Positions 32,726 through 40,393 are shown, counted from the stretch's first letter. The stretch: DNA of 64,000 nucleotides from CALJFL01 sp963669435 (GCA_963669435.1 OY770025.1:2542001-2606000); one strand, 5' to 3'. Notes: generated by a model from the letters alone, not told the origin. Numbers and translations: made by a program.

Positions 32726-34302
32726 CCCCTTGCCGCAAGCTCGGTAGGGGGCGGCGATACAATCTCCGCGGCGTGAGCAGCGAAGCCTGCTCCGGCCTGT
32801 GCATACAGGTTGAATGCGGAAATGCCAAAATGCGCCAGTTCCTCTGACTCTTCTGAAAAACGCACGACTGCGGCCGTTTTGCCATGGTAATCGAGTTCTT
32901 GCAGCATTTTCGCGACGAGAATGTTTTCCTGGTGATTGGTCAGTGCCAGCATAACCAGCTCAATCTGCTCCAGGTCCAGCCTTAACCAGAAATCCGGGTC
33001 ACTGGCATCGGCGGCTTCTACGCGCCGATGCTGGCGCCTGTGCTTCTCAAGTTTGCGGTCGTTATCGTCAATCCCCAGCACCTGGTTGCCGTACTGTTCG
33101 GCAATGGCATCGTAAGCGCCAGTGCCGATATTACCCATGCCGAGAACCAAGACCTTTACGCTACTGGTGTCCGGGTGGGTGCCACGCACATGGTGGGATT
33201 CAAAGCGTTGCAGACGGTCGCGATAGCGCCGATAGAAACCATGGGCGTGCGTATTGATGGGTGAGGCCAATACAAAACTCACCGCGATAGCCAGTGAAAT
33301 GCCAGCGCTCCACTGCTGGTCTACCCAGCCTGTGCTGGCGGCCACGGCTACCACGATCAGTCCAAACTCGCTGAAGTTGCTCAGGGTTGCCGAGGCGAGG
33401 GTGGCGGTTCTCGGTGTGGTATGAAAGCGGGTCATCAGCGGAAAATAGAGCAGGGGCTTGAGCAAGGAGAGCGCGCCGAGGACGACCGCGAGCACCATGA
33501 TTTCGGTGGTCGGCCACCCGCCCAGTCCGATGGAAAGAAAGAAGCCAACCAGGAACAGATCCTTAAAGTACAGCAGGTTGCGCGCCAATTCCTTGGCCTT
33601 TTGGCTGTTTGCCAACATCACACCGATAATCAGTACGCCCAGATCGCCCTTGATGTTCACCAACTCGAACAATGCGCTTCCGCCCAGCGCAAGCGCAAGG
33701 CCACACAGTGTAAAGAGTTCACCATGTCCGGCCAGTGTCAGTAGCCGCAGGATCAGAGGTCGCAGAAGGATGAGTACCAACAGGGCCAGCGCGGTAAGGT
33801 CTGGCAATTTACCATCTGCCGCCGCCAGGAAAATCACGGCGGCGAGGTCCTGAATGATGAGAACGCCTATGGCGAGGTTGGCGTGTCGGGAGGACATCTC
33901 TCCCCGCTCTTGCATGATTTGTATCACGAACACCGTGCTGGAAAAGGTGAGTGCAAACGCGATGACCAGCACGCCGGTTAAGTCCAGCCCCAGTCCCGGT
34001 AGCAGTGCGCCGGCCGCGTACAACACCACCATAAAGAACAGCTGCATGGCCGCCATGTGAATGAGCGTGGTACCCCAGACTTTCGTTTGCAGAAGCCCTT
34101 TGGGCTGCAGCTTGAGGCCGATGGTGAATAGCAACAGCGTGATACCGATCTCGGACAGCCTTGCCAATAGCTCCCCGCTGCCCACCTCTAACTCGTGCAG
34201 TACAAAACCGGCAGCCAGGTAGCCGATGAGCGCGGGCAGGCCGGCCGCGCGGCTCAACATGCCGCAGATTAGCGCTATCAGTATGATCAGGGGGTCAATC
34301 AT
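32704..34302 (-). CDS. Kef/YbaL-type cation:proton antiporter with TrkA-N domain
   Basis: CPA2-family transporter of 532 residues. Residues 1-355 form about twelve membrane helices with SEIGITLLLFTIGLKL and AFALTFSSTVFVIQIMQERGE typical of Kef/YbaL proteins. The C-terminal half has an NAD-binding TrkA-N domain starting VKVLVLGMGNIGTGAYDAIAEQ (GxGxxG type), then VLGIDDNDRKLE and LVMLALTNHQENILVAKML. Probably moves potassium or other monovalent cations against protons. YbaL-like membership is likely; substrate not certain. It ends inside the convergent desaturase gene and is followed upstream by a small membrane protein gene on the same strand. Confidence 0.88.
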   Translation of the reverse strand: MIDPLIILIALICGMLSRAAGLPALIGYLAAGFVLHELEVGSGELLARLSEIGITLLLFTIGLKLQPKGLLQTKVWGTTLIHMAAMQLFFMVVLYAAGALLPGLGLDLTGVLVIAFALTFSSTVFVIQIMQERGEMSSRHANLAIGVLIIQDLAAVIFLAAADGKLPDLTALALLVLILLRPLILRLLTLAGHGELFTLCGLALALGGSALFELVNIKGDLGVLIIGVMLANSQKAKELARNLLYFKDLFLVGFFLSIGLGGWPTTEIMVLAVVLGALSLLKPLLYFPLMTRFHTTPRTATLASATLSNFSEFGLIVVAVAASTGWVDQQWSAGISLAIAVSFVLASPINTHAHGFYRRYRDRLQRFESHHVRGTHPDTSSVKVLVLGMGNIGTGAYDAIAEQYGNQVLGIDDNDRKLEKHRRQHRRVEAADASDPDFWLRLDLEQIELVMLALTNHQENILVAKMLQELDYHGKTAAVVRFSEESEELAHFGISAFNLYAQAGAGFAAHAAEIVSPPPTELAARGQTATGE

Positions 34303-34330
34303 AAATCGCCGGGTCCACAGTCAGCGGGTT

Positions 34331-34681
34331 TTACACGCTTGGATTATTACGTACCGCCCACAGTACATTGGTAGCCAGACCAATAATCAGCAGACTCGCC
34401 GCAAGATGCAATAGCGAGAATGCACCCATCGATTCGATGGGGTCGAGTTGCAGTGCCAGGGCAATGCCAGCCGCGGGGGCCACCATCGCCAGAAACAGGG
34501 TAAATCGCGACATACCGAACAGGCCAATTCCGATAAAGAGGTAGACGGCGCCCAACAGGGCGAGCATCAGATTATCCAGGGTCAGTTCATCGAACCATAA
34601 AGCCGCGATCTGACTGATCCCGATGATGGTTATCAGTGTTGCCGCCAGATTGCGCTGAGTTCGCAATGAAATCGCATCCAT
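34331..34681 (-). CDS. Small inner-membrane protein, function unknown
   Basis: A 116-residue protein with about four membrane helices (residues 12-28, 38-55, 60-80 and 88-108) and no recognised motif; it starts MDAISLRTQRNLAATLITIIG. It lies 28 bases upstream of the YbaL-like antiporter on the same strand, so the two probably form an operon. No family could be assigned by eye. Confidence 0.65.
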   Translation of the reverse strand: MDAISLRTQRNLAATLITIIGISQIAALWFDELTLDNLMLALLGAVYLFIGIGLFGMSRFTLFLAMVAPAAGIALALQLDPIESMGAFSLLHLAASLLIIGLATNVLWAVRNNPSV

Positions 34682-34829
34682 GAAAGCAATGTACCATAGC
34701 TGTTTCCAGGGGCGCTGCCTGGCGAACCGTTTTTAGCGGATACCGGGCGCGGAGAATCCTCTCAGCTTTTGCTATGATCGACGGCACCCCAACAGCGGCA
34801 TACTACCTTTCTCAACTCCGGAGCTTTAC

Positions 34830-35807
34830 ATGGAGATCAGCCCACTGATACCGATGCTGTCCGATGGCGAATTTCGCTCTGGGCAGGATCTGGCCAATGC
34901 CCTGGGCATCAGCCGCACTGCCGTTTGGAAGCAGCTAAACAAACTGGGTAGCCTGGGCCTGCAGGTGGAATCGATAAAGGGGCGCGGCTACCGTATTCCG
35001 GGTGGTGTGGATCTTCTTAGTAAAGAGGAGATTCAAGAAGCCCTATTGCCGGCAACGACGGTCGCTATTCAAGATATTATTCTGCATGCCGAAATTGACT
35101 CCACCAATGCCCAATTAATGAGAAGGGTCGCGGAAGGTGCAGCGCATGGCCTGGTATGCACCGCCGAATTACAGTCCGCAGGCCGCGGGCGCCTGGGCCG
35201 GAGCTGGGTGAGTCCTTTCGCCGGCAATGTCTATCTTTCGATGTCCTGGGAGTTTAGCCGCGGAGCGGCTGCCTTGGAGGGCCTTAGCCTCGCTGTGGGG
35301 GTTGCTGTGGCCAATGCGTTGCAGGGTCTGGATATCGATGGTGTGACGCTTAAGTGGCCGAACGATATCCTTCACGATGGCGCCAAACTCGGCGGTGTGC
35401 TGTTGGAGATGGCGGGTGACGCGGCCGGCTTGTGCCAGGTTGTTGTTGGTATCGGTCTGAACGTGAAAATGTCTGCGGCCGCGAGCGTCGATATTAGCCA
35501 GGACTGGGTCGACCTCCATGGCATCAGCGGCGGAGAAGCTCCGCGCAGGTCGAAATTGATTGCCGCATTGCTCAATGAATTGGCTCCCATGATGGCCAGC
35601 TTTGAAGAGACGGGATTTGCGCCGTGGCGGTCACCCTGGACAGAACTGGACGCCTTTTCCGGTCAACCGGTGGCAATTTTCAGCGGTGAGACACAAAAGC
35701 GTGGCATCTGCCGCGGTGTGGACGCTCGGGGTGCTTTGCAACTCGAGACTGCCGCCGGTGTGGAATCCATTTTTGGCGGTGAAATATCTGTGCGGCGGGC
35801 AAGTTGA
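34830..35807 (+). CDS. birA: Bifunctional biotin-protein ligase / biotin operon repressor
   Basis: Biotinylates acetyl-CoA carboxylase via biotinyl-AMP and, through its N-terminal winged helix, represses bio genes. The 325-residue product has the DNA-binding helix-turn-helix in residues 14-40 (RSGQDLANALGISRTAVWKQLNKL), the biotinyl-AMP loop TAELQSAGRGRLGRSWVSP and the catalytic-domain strand LKWPNDILHDGAKLGGVLLEMAG. It has the E. coli-like regulator length rather than the short ligase form. It overlaps coaX by one base (TGATG), the standard order in pseudomonad-like genomes, leading into the tRNA-tuf cluster. Confidence 0.94.
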   Translation: MEISPLIPMLSDGEFRSGQDLANALGISRTAVWKQLNKLGSLGLQVESIKGRGYRIPGGVDLLSKEEIQEALLPATTVAIQDIILHAEIDSTNAQLMRRVAEGAAHGLVCTAELQSAGRGRLGRSWVSPFAGNVYLSMSWEFSRGAAALEGLSLAVGVAVANALQGLDIDGVTLKWPNDILHDGAKLGGVLLEMAGDAAGLCQVVVGIGLNVKMSAAASVDISQDWVDLHGISGGEAPRRSKLIAALLNELAPMMASFEETGFAPWRSPWTELDAFSGQPVAIFSGETQKRGICRGVDARGALQLETAAGVESIFGGEISVRRAS

Positions 35808-36574
35808 TGCGGATTGGCACTTGCCTGCAACTGGATGTAGGGAACAGTAGTGCCAAGTGGCGCCTACTTGACGAGGGCGGGCGGATGCTGGCCCGTGGCC
35901 GCTATCAGCCGACAGATGTGGCCTCACGTGAGGCGTTGCTGGGATGTACCGAGCATGTAGACGCGATATGGATAGCGAGCGTCGCTGACAATACCCGCAA
36001 CGCCGAGTTGGCTGGAATGCTTGTTGACCGCTGGGGAGTGGAGCCCTGGCTCCCGCGCAGCGAGCGGCAGACGGGGGATCTGGTAAGCAGTTATGCGGAG
36101 CCTGAACGGATGGGTGTGGACCGCTGGCTGGCTATGTTGGGGGCCCGCAGTCGCACATCAGAACGGTTCTGTGTGGTGGATGCGGGGTCGGCCCTGACGA
36201 TCGATTTGGTGGACGCATCTGGTCGGCATGAGGGCGGGTACATAATCCCGGGGCCTGAGTTGATGGAAAAGGCGTTGCTTCTGGATACGGATCGCGTGCG
36301 GTATGAAGAAGCGGCAGATCATGCGCTTGCCCCGGGCCATTCCACCGCTGAGGCGGTGCGTAATGGTATCGCGCTTGCTCAGGCGGGTGCGCTGACACTT
36401 GCGCTTGGCGGATTAGGTAAGGGTGTAGCCCCGGGGGACACCCCCTGCGTATTCCTCTGCGGAGGTGGCTCAAGTATGCTGGCGGCACTCTATGAGGGTG
36501 AGTTTGTGCAAGCCCCGGACCTGGTCTTTGACGGTCTCGAGGTGATGGCGCAATTGCGTAATGTCAGTGGCTGA
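35807..36574 (+). CDS. coaX: Type III pantothenate kinase
   Basis: ATP-dependent first step of coenzyme A synthesis, insensitive to CoA feedback in this type. The 255-residue enzyme of the ASKHA fold begins with LQLDVGNSSAKWRLLDEGG (phosphate-1 motif), followed by YAEPERMGVDRWLAMLGA and FCVVDAGSALTIDLVDASGRHEGGYIIPG, which define the pantothenate and second phosphate sites. ATG 35807 overlaps the birA stop. Pseudomonads typically follow coaX with an SPOR-domain gene; here a methyltransferase gene occupies that place. Confidence 0.92.
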   Translation: MRIGTCLQLDVGNSSAKWRLLDEGGRMLARGRYQPTDVASREALLGCTEHVDAIWIASVADNTRNAELAGMLVDRWGVEPWLPRSERQTGDLVSSYAEPERMGVDRWLAMLGARSRTSERFCVVDAGSALTIDLVDASGRHEGGYIIPGPELMEKALLLDTDRVRYEEAADHALAPGHSTAEAVRNGIALAQAGALTLALGGLGKGVAPGDTPCVFLCGGGSSMLAALYEGEFVQAPDLVFDGLEVMAQLRNVSG

Positions 36575-36647
36575 GTCCGGGTTTGTTACCAGTGCAGACT
36601 GTGGATGGTTTTGTAGGGTAACTGGTCGGAAAGCAGGGCGACTCTGA

Positions 36648-37391
36648 ATGGAAGCCAAAGCATACGAAGACATGGCCAGCGTCCAAAGCCGACACTGGTG
36701 GTACCGAGCCCGGCGCACGATTCTTGCTGATTATATTGCCAGCCTGGGTCTGTCACCGGGATCTGCCCTGCTGGAAGTGGGCTGCGGTACAGGGGGTAAC
36801 ATTGGTATGCTTGAAGAGTATGGTTATGTAACCGCTGTAGAGAGGGACGACTTTGCTCGCGAATCAGCGATCGACCTGACGGGTATTGAGGTGGTGAATG
36901 ACCAGCTCCCAGAACTCGCATCTATCGGGAAAAAATTCGACCTGCTATGTCTTTTTGACGTACTAGAACACGTGGAGCAGGACCGCGAATCGTTGATCAA
37001 GCTAAAGAGTTTGTTAAAGCCGGGCGGAACGCTGTTGATTACGGTGCCCGCTTACCAGTGGTTGTATGGTAGGCATGATGAAGTGTTACATCACCACCGC
37101 CGCTATCGACGCAGTAAGCTCGCCGGGATGCTGACAGAGGTGGGGTACCGGGTAAGCTACGCCAGCTATTTCAACAGTATTCTTTTTCCTATAGTCGCTA
37201 TCACCCGAACGATCGAGTTGATCAGTAAGCCCGAGGTTCCGTTGGGCTCTAAGATGCCCGGCAGGTTGCCCAATGCACTGCTTTACCACGTGTTCAAGAT
37301 TGAGCGGCTGATCTTGCGCCTGATACGAATTCCTTTCGGCACCTCGATTCTGGTTTCAGCGCGGGTGGATTCAGATTCCCGTCAGACGTGA
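36648..37391 (+). CDS. Class I SAM-dependent methyltransferase
   Basis: A 247-residue methyltransferase starting MEAKAYEDMASVQSRHWWYRARR, a signature of a group of methyltransferases common in glycan loci (HWWYxxRR). Motif I is LLEVGCGTGGNIGML (about 40-54), motif IV FDLLCLFDVLEHVEQDRESL and motif VI PGGTLLITVPAYQWLYGRHDEVLHHHRRY. It sits between coaX and the tRNA cluster, a position that normally carries no methyltransferase, and is 73 bases downstream of coaX. A hydrophobic C-terminal end (YHVFKIERLILRLI) may associate with membrane. Acceptor unknown. Confidence 0.8.
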   Translation: MEAKAYEDMASVQSRHWWYRARRTILADYIASLGLSPGSALLEVGCGTGGNIGMLEEYGYVTAVERDDFARESAIDLTGIEVVNDQLPELASIGKKFDLLCLFDVLEHVEQDRESLIKLKSLLKPGGTLLITVPAYQWLYGRHDEVLHHHRRYRRSKLAGMLTEVGYRVSYASYFNSILFPIVAITRTIELISKPEVPLGSKMPGRLPNALLYHVFKIERLILRLIRIPFGTSILVSARVDSDSRQT

Positions 37392-37425
37392 GTGTCCGTT
37401 TGGTGGTGATCTGATCGAAATGGTA

Positions 37426-37454
37426 TTGCATACCCCCGCGACTTTACCTAGAAT
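37426..37454 (+). promoter_or_regulatory. Promoter of the tRNA-Thr/Tyr/Gly/Thr-tuf operon
   Basis: A sigma-70-type promoter: -35 TTGCAT at 37426-37431, 17-bp spacer, -10 TAGAAT at 37449-37454, followed by a GC-rich segment (TGCCCGCCG) that fits stringent control. Transcription would start near 37461, upstream of the tRNA-Thr fragment at 37530. It shares the TAGAAT -10 box with the rpsL and rpsJ promoters in this window. Confidence 0.7.
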
Positions 37455-37529
37455 TGCCCGCCGTTGAGAAGGGTGCCTGGACAGCATGTACCAAGCTGGT
37501 TGCGCGATCCTATCAATGGCTTGAATATG

Positions 37530-37548
37530 GCTGGCGTAGCTCAGTAGG
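37530..37548 (+). pseudogene. Truncated tRNA-Thr 5' fragment
   Basis: The 19 bases GCTGGCGTAGCTCAGTAGG are identical to the first 19 bases of the intact tRNA-Thr 121 bases downstream; identity also includes two preceding bases (TG). They cover the acceptor 5' strand and most of the D arm, and then similarity stops. It lies within the predicted transcript of the tRNA operon. It is a remnant of a duplicated or deleted tRNA gene, with no anticodon arm or T arm. Confidence 0.8.
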
Positions 37549-37650
37549 GCGGATCGCGATAGCGATGCGCGGCCCAACAGGATGTCGGGACCGGTGCTTA
37601 GCCAGGGCAAGATGGAGCGGCATGGATGCCAAAGATGAAGTTTAAGAGTG

Positions 37651-37726
37651 GCTGGCGTAGCTCAGTAGGTAGAGCAGCTGATTTGTAATCAGCCGGTCGG
37701 GGGTTCGATTCCTCTCGCCAGCTCCA
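37651..37726 (+). tRNA. tRNA-Thr (anticodon TGT)
   Basis: A 76-base tRNA with CCA encoded. Acceptor stem GCTGGCG pairs with CGCCAGC (37716-37722), the discriminator is T and CCA is at 37724-37726. The anticodon stem GCTGA/TCAGC holds the loop TTTGTAA, giving anticodon TGT, and the T loop contains GGTTCGATTCC. First of the thrU-tyrU-glyT-thrT-tufB order known from E. coli. Confidence 0.97.
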
Positions 37727-37869
37727 TTTTTTACCCCAAATCTGTCGTGATTGATCAAATATTGGCCGTATTTGAGGGGGTGTTATGGGCGTATTTTTGA
37801 CCTCTGCGAGGAGCTTTTCCCGGGTCTTGAAATCGGCCGTAAGTTGATAATTTTATTGGAAAGAATCGG

Positions 37870-37898
37870 TTGACAAAGGGGTTGACCGTCTGGACAAT
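37870..37898 (+). promoter_or_regulatory. Internal promoter before tRNA-Tyr
   Basis: A consensus -35 TTGACA at 37870-37875, then a 17-bp spacer and a -10-like GACAAT at 37893-37898, 12 bases before the tRNA-Tyr gene. The start region GCCGCCTTTCGG resembles that of the rpsL promoter (GCCGCCTCCTCTTTCGG), consistent with a stringently controlled stable-RNA promoter. The 184-bp spacing between tRNA-Thr and tRNA-Tyr leaves room for it. Confidence 0.6.
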
Positions 37899-37910
37899 AT
37901 GCCGCCTTTC

Positions 37911-37994
37911 GGAGGGGTTCCCGAGTGGCCAAAGGGATCAGACTGTAAATCTGACGCGAAAGCTTCGGTGGTTCGAATCCACCCCCCTCCACCA
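37911..37994 (+). tRNA. tRNA-Tyr (anticodon GTA)
   Basis: An 84-base class II tRNA with encoded CCA. Acceptor GGAGGGG pairs with CCCCTCC (37984-37990), with discriminator A and CCA at 37992-37994. The anticodon loop CTGTAAA between TCAGA and TCTGA gives anticodon GTA, followed by a long variable arm and the T arm GGTTCGAATCC. Its 3' end and downstream flank are repeated 179 bp further on. Confidence 0.97.
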
Positions 37995-38202
37995 AAAAAG
38001 GTAAGTATTCCAGGTAGTTGCGGAATATTGGTGGAAGAGGAAGGAGTCGTAATCGGGGGTGGATTTGAACCTCAGGTTCGACAGAACGGCCTAGCCGTTC
38101 AGAGCGTCGCCACAGGCGACGACCCGGAGGGTGAGAGGCGTAGCCTCGAATAATCCACCCCCCCCCTCCACCAAAAAAGGTAAGTATTCCGGGTAGTTAC
38201 GG
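37982..38202 (+). repeat. 179-bp tRNA-Tyr 3'-end repeat unit (rtT-like)
   Basis: The 42 bases 37982-38023, covering the last 13 bases of tRNA-Tyr (CCCCCCTCCACCA) plus AAAAAAGGTAAGTATTCC and following bases, recur at 38161-38202 with two substitutions. The offset is 179 bp. The second copy keeps CCA plus flank but lacks the rest of the tRNA. This mirrors the E. coli tyrT locus, where about 178-bp repeats each carry a copy of the tRNA-Tyr 3' end. Here one full unit and the start of a second are present. Confidence 0.85.
38055..38162 (+). ncRNA. Candidate multi-hairpin structured RNA between tRNA-Tyr repeats
   Basis: An outer stem of 11 bp, GGGGGTGGATT (38055-38065) with AATCCACCCCC (38152-38162), encloses four consecutive triloop hairpins: GAACC-TCA-GGTTC (38067-38079), GAACGGC-CTA-GCCGTTC (38084-38100), CGTCGCC-ACA-GGCGACG (38105-38121) and GAGGC-GTA-GCCTC (38135-38147). 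Stems are perfect. The element would be transcribed with the tRNA operon and resembles a processed RNA or a nested palindromic repeat. No known family can be assigned by eye. Comparative conservation is untested. Confidence 0.55.
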
Positions 38203-38244
38203 GCTGCAAGGTACGAAGCAAGGACGGGTTGAACCCAGAAAGTA

Positions 38245-38318
<74 letters not shown>

Positions 38319-38334
38319 GTTTGTAAGCCGTAAA

Positions 38335-38410
<76 letters not shown>

Positions 38411-38535
38411 CTCACCGTAGTTGGCGGTGGTGATGGGACGGCGACAGATTGGATTAATTGTAGTAAGTAGAATTTTTAGTGAGTGAGCAGGCGTTGCGCA
38501 GCTAGGCAATAGCCGGTGTATAGGAGACCGACATA

Positions 38536-39759
38536 ATGTCAAAGGAAACATTTGAACGTACGAAGCCCCACGTCAATGTGGGTACGATAGGCCACGTTGA
38601 CCACGGTAAGACGACGCTGACGGCGGCGTTGACGCGCGTATGCTCCGAAGTATGGGGCGGCGATGCGGTCGCGTTCGACGGCATCGACAATGCACCGGAA
38701 GAGAAAGAGCGTGGTATCACCATCGCGACGTCTCACGTAGAGTACGACTCACCGGAGCGTCACTACGCACACGTTGACTGCCCGGGACACGCGGACTACG
38801 TGAAGAACATGATCACCGGTGCGGCGCAGATGGACGGCGCGATCCTGGTGTGTGGCGCCACCGACGGCCCCATGCCCCAGACCCGTGAGCACATCCTGCT
38901 GTCACGTCAGGTAGGCGTTCCCTACATTGTGGTATTCCTGAACAAGGCGGACCTGCTGGCAGAAGACTGCGGCGGTGCGGATTCAGAAGAATACGAAGAG
39001 ATGAAAGAGCTGGTCGAGATGGAGCTGCGTGAGCTGCTGGACCAGTACGAGTTCCCGGGCGACGACACCCCGATCATCTGTGGTTCAGCGCTGCTGGCGC
39101 TGGAAGGCAAGGATGACAACGAACTGGGCACCACCGCGGTGAAGACCCTGGTTGAGACCCTGGACAGCTACATCCCAGAGCCTGAGCGTGCGATCGACCA
39201 GCCGTTCCTGATGCCGGTAGAGGACGTGTTCTCTATTTCGGGTCGTGGCACCGTGGTCACTGGCCGTGTTGAGCGCGGTGTGATCAAGGTCGGTGAAGAG
39301 ATCGAGATCGTGGGTATCAAGGACACCCAGACCACCACCTGTACGGGTGTTGAGATGTTCCGCAAGCTGCTGGACGAAGGCCGTGCGGGCGAGAACGTGG
39401 GTGTACTGCTGCGTGGTACCAAGCGTGACGAGGTTGAGCGTGGTCAGGTGCTGGCGAAGCCGGGTTCTGTGAATCCGCACACCAAGTTTGAGGCAGAGGT
39501 TTACATTCTGTCGAAGGAAGAAGGCGGCCGTCATACACCGTTCTTCAAGGGCTACCGTCCGCAGTTTTACTTCCGTACCACGGATGTGACTGGTGCGTGT
39601 GAGTTGCCTGATGGTGTTGAGATGGTGATGCCGGGTGACAACGTGCAGATGGTAGCGACGTTGATTGCGCCGATTGCGATGGAAGAAGGCCTGCGCTTTG
39701 CGATCCGTGAAGGCGGTCGTACTGTTGGCGCGGGTGTTGTCGCCAAGATCATCGAGTAA
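38536..39759 (+). CDS. tuf: Elongation factor Tu, copy 1
   Basis: GTPase delivering aminoacyl-tRNA to the ribosome. 407 residues, slightly longer than E. coli (394). The G1 loop GHVDHGKT is at residues 19-26, with DCPGH (G3) and NKAD (G4), and the extra residues include AEDCGGADSEEYEE in the G-domain. By reading, the DNA is identical to the second tuf at 56269-57492 except for the start codon (ATG here, GTG there) and the last sense codon (GAG versus GAA). Translation begins nine bases after AGGAG. Located downstream of four tRNAs, as in E. coli tufB. Confidence 0.98.
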   Translation: MSKETFERTKPHVNVGTIGHVDHGKTTLTAALTRVCSEVWGGDAVAFDGIDNAPEEKERGITIATSHVEYDSPERHYAHVDCPGHADYVKNMITGAAQMDGAILVCGATDGPMPQTREHILLSRQVGVPYIVVFLNKADLLAEDCGGADSEEYEEMKELVEMELRELLDQYEFPGDDTPIICGSALLALEGKDDNELGTTAVKTLVETLDSYIPEPERAIDQPFLMPVEDVFSISGRGTVVTGRVERGVIKVGEEIEIVGIKDTQTTTCTGVEMFRKLLDEGRAGENVGVLLRGTKRDEVERGQVLAKPGSVNPHTKFEAEVYILSKEEGGRHTPFFKGYRPQFYFRTTDVTGACELPDGVEMVMPGDNVQMVATLIAPIAMEEGLRFAIREGGRTVGAGVVAKIIE

Positions 39760-39766
39760 CAATACC

Positions 39767-39811
39767 GGGGACAGACCCCAATTTCTCGTAGAGAAACTGG
39801 GGTCTGTCCCC
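39767..39811. repeat. Near-perfect 45-bp palindrome (REP/RAYT-like element)
   Basis: GGGGACAGACCCC begins one arm of 21 bases (39767-39787). The second arm (39791-39811) ends with GGGGTCTGTCCCC; the loop is GTA, with one mismatch in the 21-bp stem. It starts seven bases after the tuf stop. The GGGGACAGACCCC core resembles palindromes dispersed in many proteobacterial genomes and linked to Y1-type (REP-associated) transposases. It could also serve as a transcription terminator or 3' stabiliser. Confidence 0.75.
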
Positions 39812-39823
39812 TCATAGCGACCG

Positions 39824-39853
39824 AGCCGAACCGCTTGAAAAAGCAGTTCGGCT
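39824..39853 (+). terminator. Candidate terminator/processing hairpin after tuf
   Basis: A stem of AGCCGAAC-c-GCTT (39824-39836) with AAGC-a-GTTCGGCT (39841-39853) and a GAAA loop, one mismatch. A weak T-rich tail (TCGTCGTC) follows instead of a run of T, so efficiency is uncertain; it may be an RNA-processing signal separating tuf mRNA from tRNA-Trp. Confidence 0.45.
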
Positions 39854-39875
39854 TCGTCGTCTAAGTGACAGGATT

Positions 39876-39951
<76 letters not shown>

Positions 39952-40009
39952 TTTATGGCAGGAAGTGGAGCAGGATTAGTAACTGCTTCAATGTGTAAAG
40001 GTTGAATGA

Positions 40010-40372
40010 ATGAGTGTTGAAACGACCGCAAGTCGATTCGATTCGGTCAAGTGGATAATCGTGTTCCTGCTCCTGGGCGCGGGAGTAGTTGGCAATAGCT
40101 ATTTCGCCGACCAGTCCCTGCTTTACAGGGTGTTGGGAATCGTGGCGCTGACCATCGTGGCGGCTTTGGTAGCTATGCAGACCGCCAAGGGCGCATCCTT
40201 TTGGGCGTTGGTGAAGGGCTCGCGCACCGAGATTCGCAAGGTGGTTTGGCCGACACGTCAGGAAACGGTGCAGACCACGTTGATTGTGGTGGCTTTTGTA
40301 TTGGTAGTGGCATTGGTGCTGTGGGGGCTCGACTCCTTCCTCAGCTACCTGGTGTCGCTGGCAATTGGTTAG
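40010..40372 (+). CDS. secE: Preprotein translocase subunit SecE
   Basis: Essential membrane subunit of the SecYEG channel. 120 residues with three membrane helices (about 14-32, 38-58 and 90-112), the long gammaproteobacterial form. The conserved cytosolic amphipathic helix and hinge KGSRTEIRKVVWPTRQETVQTT (about 69-90) is intact. It follows tRNA-Trp and is 21 bases upstream of nusG. Confidence 0.96.
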   Translation: MSVETTASRFDSVKWIIVFLLLGAGVVGNSYFADQSLLYRVLGIVALTIVAALVAMQTAKGASFWALVKGSRTEIRKVVWPTRQETVQTTLIVVAFVLVVALVLWGLDSFLSYLVSLAIG

Positions 40373-40393
40373 GACAAGGGGATAGCTCAACCG

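Noticed and set aside
37783..37995. Minus-strand frame starting MVEGGGFEPPKLSRQIYS
   Set aside because: This is the well-known spurious translation of the antisense of tRNA genes (here tRNA-Tyr), not a protein.
37899..38153. Plus-strand frame across tRNA-Tyr and the hairpin region
   Set aside because: It overlaps the tRNA and the structured element; the protein has no credible features. An RNA reading is much better supported.
37982..38202. tRNA 3'-end duplication as an integration (att) site of a mobile island
   Set aside because: Only 179 bp lie between the copies and no integrase, excisionase or cargo is present in the window. A repeat element is the simpler reading, though a deleted island cannot be excluded.
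37982..38202. CRISPR-like repeat-spacer pattern
   Set aside because: Only two copies of a 42-base repeat with a 137-base structured interval, no cas genes nearby, and the repeat is a tRNA end.
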